A DNA stretch of 64,000 nucleotides, taken from Sphingobacterium chuzhouense (GTDB taxonomy: Bacteria; Bacteroidota; Bacteroidia; Sphingobacteriales; Sphingobacteriaceae). A program made the translations under genes and the position numbers. A model generated the notes under the pieces. The model was not told the origin of the DNA, made no database searches, and saw nothing but the letters and a program-made list of their open reading frames with translations. Shown one piece after another: positions 31,358-38,957 of this stretch. The stretch covers positions 248,001 to 312,000 of the forward strand of contig NZ_JACNYL010000005.1 of NCBI RefSeq assembly GCF_014692525.1, written 5' to 3'. The first letter of the stretch is position 1; each line of letters opens with the position of its first letter.

Positions 31358-32392
31358 TCACAACAACACAATATCATCTGCATGCGCTATCGCGACATTC
31401 TTTTTCTTGTGAATTGATTCCACGTCCATGACATCGATTTTTGATTTCGCCACAGCAAACACCACTCCTTTTTCATTAGCTATCTGGAAAACCTCACCTG
31501 TCTCCAAGGCTTGATTGATGGCCACTACACCCACAGCCAACAGGCTTTTACGATTTTGAATGGCGTTTGCTGCTCCTTCATCAACCTGCACCAGTGCTTT
31601 GATGAGGCTACCCGTTGCAAGCCACTTGTTCCTCGAAGATACCTTTTTTTTCTGGGGTAAACAAACCGTTCCTGTCTCACCTTTTACCGCTTTTAAGATT
31701 CCATCCTCCGTTTGCATGCTGAAGATAACGGTCTGAATGCCCATTTGATTTGCTAACCTGGCAAAATTGAGTTTGGAGGTCATCCCTCCTAAACCGACAG
31801 CTGATTTTTCTTTTTTCACAAATGAAAACACGTCTTTATCAATCATCGATATTTGTGAAATCACTTTCCCTTTAGTATCCAAAACCCCCGGAACAGACGT
31901 GCTGAACAATAGTTGTTCTGCACCAAACCCAACCGCTATCAATGTTGCAAGCTCATCATTGTCCGAGAATTTGAGTTCCTTATTACTCACCACATCGTTT
32001 TCGTTAGCAATAGGAATAATATTGTTCTTCCAAAGTTCTTGATACGTATCCTTTAGTTGAAGAAACTGTGCTCTATTCGCAAAATGCTGTCTTTCACATA
32101 AACTTTGCGCCAATGCAATATTAAAAGGTTTAAAGTACGTGCTATATGTACGGACAAGTAATGGATTTCCAATAGCCGCTGCAGCCTTCCGCGCCGACAA
32201 GCTTCCATCATAATTCTTTAAATATTTTTTTCCAGCCGCGACAGCACCCGATGATACCAGAACGATATTGTATTTCGATTGCAACTGGGCCGTCTGCCGT
32301 GCAATTTCCAACACGATACGTTCATCTACATCTCCATCTTTGGTTGTAATCGCAGCCGAACCAAATTTTATGACCAATACAGGTTTCTTCAT
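31358..32392 (-). CDS. proB: Glutamate 5-kinase
   Basis: A 344-residue kinase forming gamma-glutamyl phosphate, the first step of proline synthesis. The amino-acid-kinase domain has VIKFGSAAITT, LVSSGAVAAGKKYL, IIPIANENDVVS and GLGGMTSKLNFARLA. A PUA-like C-terminal domain (about 270-344) is present, with KSLLAVGVVAINQALETGEVF in two parts. It has its own promoter box upstream and heads proB-proA-unknown. Confidence 0.95.
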   Translation of the reverse strand: MKKPVLVIKFGSAAITTKDGDVDERIVLEIARQTAQLQSKYNIVLVSSGAVAAGKKYLKNYDGSLSARKAAAAIGNPLLVRTYSTYFKPFNIALAQSLCERQHFANRAQFLQLKDTYQELWKNNIIPIANENDVVSNKELKFSDNDELATLIAVGFGAEQLLFSTSVPGVLDTKGKVISQISMIDKDVFSFVKKEKSAVGLGGMTSKLNFARLANQMGIQTVIFSMQTEDGILKAVKGETGTVCLPQKKKVSSRNKWLATGSLIKALVQVDEGAANAIQNRKSLLAVGVVAINQALETGEVFQIANEKGVVFAVAKSKIDVMDVESIHKKKNVAIAHADDIVLL

Positions 32393-32415
32393 TTATTTTA
32401 ACAATTTGACAAAAT

Positions 32416-32423
32416 CAAAACTA
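32416..32423 (-). promoter_or_regulatory. -7 promoter box for the proBA operon
   Basis: CAAAACTA on the plus strand is TAGTTTTG on the minus strand, an exact TAnnTTTG match 24 nt upstream of the proB ATG. Confidence 0.45.
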
Positions 32424-32531
32424 TTTGTTTAAAGAAATGTAAATGTAATAAGGATTTTTGTCGGAACAAATTATTTTAAATCACACTTTGGTATGGTTTA
32501 TGGACATCTTCTTTTTAAAAGAAAAAATATA

Positions 32532-32957
32532 ATGAAGTACGTCGCACTCATATTGGTTTCATTTATGCTTTCTTGTCAAGGTTCCGTTCAGAAAGACATA
32601 CCTAATGACAGTTCTTCTTCTCTCCCGCCTATCGGTGGAACAAAAGATAAACACGGTTGTCTTATTGCTGCAGGCTATACTTGGTCAAAAGTCAAAGAAG
32701 AATGTATCCGCCCTTGGGAAGGTACTATTACCATGAACGTTACGGACACGTCAACGAATTTTGAAACCGCTACTTTCGTTTTGATGGATTCCATTAAGCA
32801 AAAGGCAGAGCTTTTCATAAAGGAAGAAGATGAGAGTATATTATTGGATAGTGTTGCTCCCCATTTATACGCCAATAAACATTACAAGTTGATAGAAGAA
32901 AACCACTGTTGGTCGTTGGTCCATCAAGAGGAAGTTCTCTATGAAGAGAAGAAATAA
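32532..32957 (+). CDS. Small putative lipoprotein of unknown function
   Basis: A 141-residue protein. The ATG at 32532 gives a short lipoprotein signal, KYVALILVSFMLSCQG, with the lipid-modified cysteine at about residue 12. An upstream ATG (32493) would place charged residues before the signal and is less likely. The mature part contains a region (IGGTKDKHGCLIAAGYTWSKV) typical of small Bacteroidota lipoproteins that begin with a Gly-Cys-x5-Gly-Tyr-x-Trp-x4-Cys pattern (GCLIAAGYTWSKVKEEC). Function unknown. It is convergent with uvrB. Confidence 0.7.
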   Translation: MKYVALILVSFMLSCQGSVQKDIPNDSSSSLPPIGGTKDKHGCLIAAGYTWSKVKEECIRPWEGTITMNVTDTSTNFETATFVLMDSIKQKAELFIKEEDESILLDSVAPHLYANKHYKLIEENHCWSLVHQEEVLYEEKK

Positions 32958-32990
32958 AGTAAAGCTTTTTATTTTATTTTATTTCTTCTC
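32946..32990. terminator. Terminator built from the coding ends of two convergent genes
   Basis: A perfect 13-bp inverted repeat, GAGAAGAAATAAA (32946-32958) with TTTATTTCTTCTC (32978-32990). The left arm contains the lipoprotein stop and the right arm lies within the last codons of uvrB. A further AAAGCTTT palindrome sits in the loop. It is AT-rich, so its strength is uncertain. Confidence 0.6.
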
Positions 32991-35016
32991 CAAATCGTTC
33001 CTTATAAAGCTTCTCCATGGCGAACATTTCGTCACGCAGCTTGGCAGCTTCCAAAAAATCCATTTCCTTTGCCGCTTTTTCCATTTTTTTGCGTACATTA
33101 TCAATAGCTTTTTTCATTTCTTTATCCCCTAGATATTCCATCACTGGATCAGCCGCTATTAGTGTTGTAGGATCAGGCTCTACATAAGCTTTCGCTTCAC
33201 CTGGTCTGAAATCCGCCACTGAAGTCTGCTCTAGTATCTCTTGGCGTGTTTTACCTACTGTTCGTGGCACGATTCCATGTTCTTCATTATAAGCGATCTG
33301 TTTCTCCCTGCGTCGGTTCGTCTCGTCGATAGTCACTCGCATACTCTCTGTCATTTGATCAGCGTACATTATAACACGCCCTCTATCGTTACGAGCCGCT
33401 CGACCGATGGTTTGAATCAATGAACGTTCTGAACGGAGAAATCCTTCTTTATCTGCATCTAAGATCGCAACCAACGTTACCTCCGGCAAATCCAATCCTT
33501 CACGCAAGAGATTCACGCCTACCAATACATCAAACTCACCCAATCGCAAGCCACGCAAGATTTCCACACGTTCCAGTGTCTTTATTTCCGAGTGGATATA
33601 ACGTACTTTAATATTCAATCGGCTCATATATTTAGTTAGCTCTTCCGCCATACGCTTGGTCAATGTGGTCGCTAATACACGTCCTCCCTCTTTGATTGTC
33701 TTATCCACTTCTTCCAAGAAATCGTCAACCTGATTAATAGCCGGGTGCACCTCAATGATCGGATCTAACAAACCAGTAGGACGAATAACCTGTTCTACGA
33801 CGACACCTTCCGTTTGTTGCAATTCATAGTCACCGGGAGTTGCCGAAACGTAAACAGTTTGGTTCGTCAATGATTCAAACTCTGGGAAGTTAAGCGGTCG
33901 ATTATCTAATGCTGCAGGTAATCGAAATCCGTGCTCGACTAAGGAAATCTTACGTGAGCGGTCGCCACCATACATGGCGCGTAGCTGGGGCAACGTAACA
34001 TGGCTTTCATCAATAACCAACAGATAATCGTCTGGAAAATAATCCAATAAACAGAATGGTCGCATACCTGCTTGGCGTCCGTCAAAAAAACGGGAATAGT
34101 TTTCAATTCCAGAACAATAGCCCAATTCCCGCATCATTTCCAAGTCGTAGTTCACCCGTTCCTCCAGGCGTTTAGCTTCCAACAATTTACCATCGCCTTC
34201 CAATTGTGCTTTTCGCTGCTCTAATTCTTCTTGTATCGCCCAAATAGACTGTGTAAATTTCTCTTTAGGGGTTACGAAGAGATTGGCGGGAAATAAAGCT
34301 ATATCCTCCATTCTGGAAATCGTTTGTCCCGAGACAGGATCAATTTCACTAAGTTCATCGATTTCGTCACCAAAGAACGAGATTCGGAAAGCATTATCCA
34401 AATAAGCGGGATACACATCCACGATATCTCCTTTTACCCGAAACGTTCCCCGTTTAAAATCGCTTGTTGTTCGGGCATAGAGTATTTCCACCAAACGATG
34501 TAAAAATGCATTTCGGCTGATCGTAATGCCTACAGAAAAGCGAAAAATGGAACGCGAGAAATCATCCGGATTTCCCATACCATATATACAGGATACAGAA
34601 GAGACGACAATCACATCTCGACGCCCCGACATCAATGCAGAGGTTGTTGCCAGACGTAATTTTTCGATTTCTTCGTTGATAGCCAGATCCTTTTCGATAT
34701 AGGTATTCGATGACGCAATAAATGCTTCAGGTTGATAATAGTCGTAGTAAGATACAAAATAGTTGACGGAGTTTTCCGGAAAAAACTGCTTAAATTCCCC
34801 GTAAAGTTGTGCGGCCAGTGTCTTATTATGGCTTAAAATAAGTGTGGGGCGCTGTGTTTCCTGTATGACGTTTGCTACCGTAAATGTCTTTCCCGAACCC
34901 GTTACACCTAATAATGTCTGATATTGATCTCCCTGCTGTATCCCTGCTACTAATTCTTTGATCGCCTGTGGCTGGTCTCCCGTAGGCTTGTATTCTGATG
35001 TTAATTTGAATTTCAT
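32974..35016 (-). CDS. uvrB: Excinuclease ABC subunit B
   Basis: A 680-residue UvrB, the damage-verifying helicase of nucleotide excision repair. Walker A is LLGVTGSGKTFTVA, the beta-hairpin region includes YYDYYQPEAF, and the helicase motifs include DESHVTLPQLRAMYGGDRSRK, ATPGDYE and RSLIQTIGRAARN. A C-terminal UVR domain for UvrC contact (MEKAAKEMDFLEAAKLRDEM) is present. uvrC is 10 kb away on the same strand. A promoter-like box lies 26 nt upstream. Confidence 0.97.
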   Translation of the reverse strand: MKFKLTSEYKPTGDQPQAIKELVAGIQQGDQYQTLLGVTGSGKTFTVANVIQETQRPTLILSHNKTLAAQLYGEFKQFFPENSVNYFVSYYDYYQPEAFIASSNTYIEKDLAINEEIEKLRLATTSALMSGRRDVIVVSSVSCIYGMGNPDDFSRSIFRFSVGITISRNAFLHRLVEILYARTTSDFKRGTFRVKGDIVDVYPAYLDNAFRISFFGDEIDELSEIDPVSGQTISRMEDIALFPANLFVTPKEKFTQSIWAIQEELEQRKAQLEGDGKLLEAKRLEERVNYDLEMMRELGYCSGIENYSRFFDGRQAGMRPFCLLDYFPDDYLLVIDESHVTLPQLRAMYGGDRSRKISLVEHGFRLPAALDNRPLNFPEFESLTNQTVYVSATPGDYELQQTEGVVVEQVIRPTGLLDPIIEVHPAINQVDDFLEEVDKTIKEGGRVLATTLTKRMAEELTKYMSRLNIKVRYIHSEIKTLERVEILRGLRLGEFDVLVGVNLLREGLDLPEVTLVAILDADKEGFLRSERSLIQTIGRAARNDRGRVIMYADQMTESMRVTIDETNRRREKQIAYNEEHGIVPRTVGKTRQEILEQTSVADFRPGEAKAYVEPDPTTLIAADPVMEYLGDKEMKKAIDNVRKKMEKAAKEMDFLEAAKLRDEMFAMEKLYKERFGEEIK

Positions 35017-35041
35017 TAAAAATCTTCCGTTTATGGAAATA

Positions 35042-35049
35042 TAAAGTTA
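35042..35049 (-). promoter_or_regulatory. Possible -7 promoter box for uvrB
   Basis: TAAAGTTA on the plus strand is TAACTTTA on the minus strand, one mismatch from TAnnTTTG, 26 nt upstream of the uvrB ATG. Confidence 0.35.
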
Positions 35050-35097
35050 GGAAAAAGGCACTTAATTTGCTAAATTGCTGATATCAAATATAACGTT

Positions 35098-35742
35098 ATG
35101 GTAACAATCCTGACCAAAGAAAATAGTATCGCCAACCACTATTTAGTGGAATTGCGAGATATCAACATACAACAAGACCGCATGCGCTTTCGAAAAAACT
35201 TGGAACGTTTGGGAGAGGTTATCGCCTATGAGATAAGTAAAACACTGGATTATGAACCTGTGACCGTCCAAACACCTTTGGGAGAAGCTTCTCATCAAGT
35301 TTTGCAGGAACAGCCTGTATTAGCGACCATCATGCGGGCAGGTTTGCCTTTCCATCAAGGCATGCTAAATGTATTTGATCGTGCCGATAGCGCATTTTTT
35401 GCAGCGTACAGACATACCAAAAAGAGTGGAGAAATGGAAGTATATAAAAAATATGTCAATACGCCTAATCTCGATGACAGAACCCTCATCATGGCCGATC
35501 CCATGCTGGCAACTGGGCGAAGCTTGGTACTTTGTTGTAAAGATCTATTGGCTGAATACAACATTAAAGAGCTTCATATAGCGGTCGTCATTGCTTCCGA
35601 GGAGGGACTTCAGCATGTACGTGCTTTCCTTCCCGAGGCACACCTTTGGGTAGGCGACGTAGATAACGAAATGACGTCGAAATCCTATATTGTTCCCGGA
35701 TTAGGTGATGCAGGGGATTTGGCTTATGGCAACAAAGAATAG
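35098..35742 (+). CDS. upp: Uracil phosphoribosyltransferase
   Basis: A 214-residue UPRTase that makes UMP from uracil and PRPP. The family motifs are ATIMRAGLPFHQGML, the PRPP-binding loop LIMADPMLATGRSL and the uracil-site C-terminal region IVPGLGDAGDLAYG. In PyrR-type proteins this ending is absent, which favours Upp. The start is the ATG at 35098. It is divergent from uvrB. Confidence 0.94.
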   Translation: MVTILTKENSIANHYLVELRDINIQQDRMRFRKNLERLGEVIAYEISKTLDYEPVTVQTPLGEASHQVLQEQPVLATIMRAGLPFHQGMLNVFDRADSAFFAAYRHTKKSGEMEVYKKYVNTPNLDDRTLIMADPMLATGRSLVLCCKDLLAEYNIKELHIAVVIASEEGLQHVRAFLPEAHLWVGDVDNEMTSKSYIVPGLGDAGDLAYGNKE

Positions 35743-35825
35743 TGTAACAGATAACAAAAAGATAAAACGAAATTAACATATAATGAACAATACAACACTA
35801 AATTCATTCATAAATCTCATAAACT

Positions 35826-36299
35826 ATGGTTTGGCAAAAATACAATGGCGAAAAAATCCACACGCCCATCAACGATGCTGTTGAAGAAATCATCAAAAGG
35901 GAAACTTACCTCGGTAACAAGCTAAAAGTATATATAGGCACCGATTCTCAAGTAAAGCGAGGAATAGTCGAATTTGCTACCGTCATCGTTTTTCTACGCG
36001 AACACAAAGGTGGTTTTATGTTCATCAACCGCGACAAAATCATCCGTCGGCTAAGCATTAAAGAACGCATGCTTACCGAAGTCCAAAAATCCATTGATAT
36101 CGCCTACCAATTATGTCCACTTCTTGACCAATATCATATCGACCTTGAAGTGCACGCAGACATCAACACCAATCCCAGTTTCGAATCCAATATTGCGCTA
36201 AAAGAAGCCATGGGGTACATCATGGGTATGGGATTTCAATTCCGTGCCAAGCCGGAGTCATTCGCCAGTACGAATTGTGCCAATAAAATGGTACAATAG
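35826..36299 (+). CDS. RNase H-fold protein, YkuK/DUF458 family
   Basis: A 157-residue protein matching the YkuK (DUF458) family, predicted to have an RNase H-like fold. The first acidic residue is in KVYIGTDSQVKRG, the second region includes EVQKSIDIAY, and LEVHADINTNPSFES carries a further acid, followed by AMGYIMGMGFQFRAKPES. Nuclease activity is predicted from the fold only. It lies 83 bp after upp; the NadR-like kinase gene follows. Confidence 0.8.
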   Translation: MVWQKYNGEKIHTPINDAVEEIIKRETYLGNKLKVYIGTDSQVKRGIVEFATVIVFLREHKGGFMFINRDKIIRRLSIKERMLTEVQKSIDIAYQLCPLLDQYHIDLEVHADINTNPSFESNIALKEAMGYIMGMGFQFRAKPESFASTNCANKMVQ

Positions 36300-36364
36300 T
36301 CAATTTTAGAATCGATTGGTACTCTTTCGGCAGGTTTTAGTATAATTGTAAAAACGATTATACT

Positions 36365-36886
36365 TTGGTTGATATTGCACTGAAAAAAATCGCCATCGTA
36401 GGGCCGGAATCTACCGGAAAATCAACGATGGCGCAGCATCTCGCACAGGTTCTCGGAACAGTATGTGTACCGGAGTATGCCCGATATTATTGCAGGAATC
36501 TCGACAGACAATATACGTTACAGGATGAGGTGAATATGTTCTATGGACAGGTCGCTCTGGAAGATGCATTGATCCACCTAGCAAAAAATAATGTACTTGT
36601 TTGCGATACCACCATGCTAACCGTAAAAATCTGGTGCGACCATCTTTTTGGTGGTACCCCCGAAGAAGTAACCGACGAAATCAAATCCAGGAAGTACGAT
36701 TTTTATTTACTTATGGATATTGACCTTCCGTGGGAAGATGACCCGTTACGGGATTTTCCTCAACAACGAGAACATTTCATGCATGTTTGGAAAAAAGAAT
36801 TGGAAGCATTGGATGCTTCGTATAAAATTATTTCGGGAATAGGTGATGAAAGACTAAAAAATGGTGTAAATGCTATTGATTTATAA
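36365..36886 (+). CDS. NadR-like P-loop kinase (nicotinamide riboside kinase-like)
   Basis: A 173-residue P-loop protein resembling the kinase half of NadR, which phosphorylates nicotinamide riboside; the adenylyltransferase and repressor domains of full NadR are absent. Walker A is IVGPESTGKSTMAQ. VPEYARYYCR, VCDTTMLTVKIWC and the lid-like region DIDLPWEDDPLRDFPQQRE follow. The start is uncertain: no ATG exists upstream of the P-loop, so a TTG at 36365 is taken, and it lies in a stretch resembling a -7 box (TATACTTTG). An adjacent NMN transporter gene (pnuC) would support the role but is not here. Confidence 0.78.
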   Translation: MVDIALKKIAIVGPESTGKSTMAQHLAQVLGTVCVPEYARYYCRNLDRQYTLQDEVNMFYGQVALEDALIHLAKNNVLVCDTTMLTVKIWCDHLFGGTPEEVTDEIKSRKYDFYLLMDIDLPWEDDPLRDFPQQREHFMHVWKKELEALDASYKIISGIGDERLKNGVNAIDL

Positions 36887-36916
36887 AAAAACCTGTCGGA
36901 TGTTCGACAGGTTTTT
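36887..36916. terminator. Bidirectional terminator between the kinase gene and ahcY
   Basis: A 12-bp perfect stem, AAAAACCTGTCG (36887-36898) with CGACAGGTTTTT (36905-36916), around a 6-nt loop. A and T runs flank the GC core on both sides. Confidence 0.9.
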
Positions 36917-36931
36917 ATTTCACTCTCTTTC

Positions 36932-38248
36932 TTAATAACGATATGCTTCGGGTTTATAAGGCCCGTCTACCGTCACACCGATATAATCGGCTTGTTCCTC
37001 TGTTAGCGTATCCAGCTCCACGCCGATATGTGCCAAGTGCAAACGCGCCACTTTTTCATCTAAATGCTTCGGAAGCGTGTATACTTTTTTCTCGTATTGA
37101 CCGTTGTTTGTCCACAACTCAATCTGTGCTAACGTTTGGTTTGTGAATGAATTGGACATCACAAAAGACGGATGGCCGGTTGCGCATCCCAAATTCACCA
37201 AACGACCTTCTGCAAGCAAGATAATGTCTTTCCCATCTACCGTATACTTGTCCACTTGCGGCTTTATCTCCACTTTTGTATCGCCGTAACTGTTATTTAA
37301 CCAAGCGACATCAATTTCATTATCAAAGTGTCCGATATTACACACAACTGTTTTGTCTTTCATTGCTTTAAAGTGCTCCGCACGAATAATGTCTTTATTG
37401 CCGGTCGTCGTCACGACAATATTGGCTTCTTTCACCGCATCAGCCATTTTCTTCACTTCATATCCTTCCATTGCGGCCTGCAATGCACAAATCGGATCAA
37501 TTTCCGTTACGATAACACGCACGCCTGCCGAACGCAATGATTCCGCAGATCCCTTGCCCACATCACCATAGCCCGCTACGACCGCAACTTTTCCGGCCAA
37601 CATCAAGTCGGTTGCACGACGAATTGCATCCACTAATGACTCGCGGCAGCCGTATTTATTATCAAATTTAGACTTCGTCACTGAGTCGTTTACATTAATT
37701 GCCGGTAAGTGCAATGTACCTTTTTTATATCGTTCATAAAGACGGTGAACGCCCGTAGTTGTCTCTTCAGATAGTCCTTTGATTTCATCGATTAGCTCGG
37801 GAAATTTGTCGAATACCATATTCGTCAAATCTCCACCATCGTCTAAGATCATGTTTAATGGCTTACGCTCTTCTCCGAAAAATAGAGTTTGCTCGATACA
37901 CCAATTAAACTCTTCTTCAGTTAATCCTTTCCATGCATATACGGGAATGCCTGCAGCAGCAATAGCAGCGGCAGCATGATCTTGCGTAGAAAAGATATTA
38001 CACGACGACCAGCTCACTTCCGCACCTAATTCCACTAACGTCTCTATCAATACAGCTGTTTGTATCGTCATGTGCAAACAACCCGCAATTCGAGCACCTT
38101 TTAATGGTTTAGAAGCTCCGTATTCTTTGCGTAGGCTCATCAAACCTGGCATCTCGGCTTCCGCCAATTCTATTTCTTTTCGTCCCCACTCCGCCAAAGA
38201 AATGTCTTTTACTTTGTAAGGAACGTACGCTGTTTCAACTGTTGACAT
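36932..38248 (-). CDS. ahcY: Adenosylhomocysteinase
   Basis: A 438-residue S-adenosylhomocysteine hydrolase of the methyl cycle. NAD is bound by VVAGYGDVGKGSAESLRSAG, and the substrate region includes SSCNIFSTQDHAAAAIA and INVNDSVTKSKFDNKYGCRE. It ends in the conserved DGPYKPEAYRY, whose lysine and tyrosine reach the NAD of a neighbouring subunit. It is monocistronic with a textbook promoter upstream and a strong terminator. Confidence 0.97.
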   Translation of the reverse strand: MSTVETAYVPYKVKDISLAEWGRKEIELAEAEMPGLMSLRKEYGASKPLKGARIAGCLHMTIQTAVLIETLVELGAEVSWSSCNIFSTQDHAAAAIAAAGIPVYAWKGLTEEEFNWCIEQTLFFGEERKPLNMILDDGGDLTNMVFDKFPELIDEIKGLSEETTTGVHRLYERYKKGTLHLPAINVNDSVTKSKFDNKYGCRESLVDAIRRATDLMLAGKVAVVAGYGDVGKGSAESLRSAGVRVIVTEIDPICALQAAMEGYEVKKMADAVKEANIVVTTTGNKDIIRAEHFKAMKDKTVVCNIGHFDNEIDVAWLNNSYGDTKVEIKPQVDKYTVDGKDIILLAEGRLVNLGCATGHPSFVMSNSFTNQTLAQIELWTNNGQYEKKVYTLPKHLDEKVARLHLAHIGVELDTLTEEQADYIGVTVDGPYKPEAYRY

Positions 38249-38273
38249 ATTATTCTATTTTTTTATGGAAATA

Positions 38274-38304
38274 CAAAAATAGCTGATACCCAATTCAAAT
38301 CAAA
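38274..38304 (-). promoter_or_regulatory. Consensus Bacteroidota promoter of ahcY
   Basis: Read on the minus strand, TTTG (38301-38304) is followed after exactly 19 nt by TATTTTTG (38274-38281). Both elements and the spacing fit the Bacteroidota -33/-7 consensus. This is the best complete promoter I found in the window. The ATG is 26 nt downstream. Confidence 0.7.
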
Positions 38305-38354
38305 AACATAGGCATATTATTCTTTTAATCTGACATTATCTTGAGGATAATATC

Positions 38355-38385
38355 TTGATTGGAGACGGATAATGCATTATCTTTG
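38355..38385 (+). promoter_or_regulatory. Promoter of the bacilliredoxin gene
   Basis: TTG at 38355-38357, a 20-nt spacer and TATCTTTG at 38378-38385. The leader to the ATG at 38450 would be about 60 nt and contains the palindromic repeat at 38397-38412. Confidence 0.55.
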
Positions 38386-38393
38386 CTTTTAAC

Positions 38394-38416
38394 CAATCCG
38401 CCAGTTGGCGGAGAGT
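38394..38416. repeat. Palindromic repeat, copy 1
   Basis: CAATCC followed by a palindrome, CCGCCA/TGGCGG around GT, then AGAGT. A second copy with the same flanks lies at 62221-62243 (19 of 23 identical). At one stem position the two copies differ by a compensating C-G to T-A change. Confidence 0.65.
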
Positions 38417-38449
38417 TTATTTTTAGATAATTTTTACTTAAAGAGAGAG

Positions 38450-38860
38450 ATGTATCCGGAATATTTAGTAGCTCCTATGCGCCAAGAGTTGGTCGACGCA
38501 GGATTTGAGGAATTAAAAACAGTACAAGAAGTAGACACAGCGATTCCTTCCGAAGGGACTGTATTCGTAGTTGTCAATTCAGTTTGTGGATGTGCTGCAG
38601 CAAATGCACGTCCTGCTGCACGCTATGCGGTAGAAAATGGTAAAAAACCTAATAAATTGGTAACTGTTTTTGCTGGTATGGAAAAAGACGCAGTGGATAA
38701 AGCACGGGAGTACATGCTTCCGTATCCTCCTTCTTCACCAGCGATGGCCTTGTTCAAAGATGGTAAGTTGGTACACATGATCGAAAGACACATGATTGAA
38801 GGACGACCTGCACAAATCATTGCAGATAACCTTATTGCGGCTTTCGACGAGTACTGCTAG
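38450..38860 (+). CDS. Bacilliredoxin, BrxA/BrxB (YphP/YqiW) family
   Basis: A 136-residue thioredoxin-fold protein of the BrxA/B family, which removes bacillithiol from mixed disulfides. The active-site CGC motif is VVNSVCGCAAANARPAAR. The C-terminal part has PPSSPAMALFKDGKLVHMIERHMIEGR, in two stretches, as in the family. The start is the ATG at 38450, preceded by a purine-rich AAAGAGAGAG; a TTG at 38405 would start inside the palindromic repeat and is rejected. It sits between its promoter and a strong terminator. Confidence 0.92.
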   Translation: MYPEYLVAPMRQELVDAGFEELKTVQEVDTAIPSEGTVFVVVNSVCGCAAANARPAARYAVENGKKPNKLVTVFAGMEKDAVDKAREYMLPYPPSSPAMALFKDGKLVHMIERHMIEGRPAQIIADNLIAAFDEYC

Positions 38861-38883
38861 TCATTACATTTTGATTTTTGAAT

Positions 38884-38921
38884 AAAAAGGCTCTCCTGTG
38901 TTTTATCGGAGAGCTTTTTTT
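38884..38921 (+). terminator. Terminator of the bacilliredoxin gene
   Basis: Stem GCTCTCC (38890-38896) with GGAGAGC (38908-38914) around an 11-nt loop, preceded by an A run and followed by seven T residues. A spurious GTG start for the next gene lies in its loop. Confidence 0.85.
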
Positions 38922-38957
38922 GTAATGTATAATAAAATGAAGCCACACCTTGTCTCA

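Noticed and set aside
38898..38957. N-terminal extension of the amidohydrolase from a GTG at 38898
   Set aside because: The GTG lies in the loop of the bacilliredoxin terminator, and the extension would put charged residues before a clear lipoprotein signal; the ATG at 38958 is preferred.
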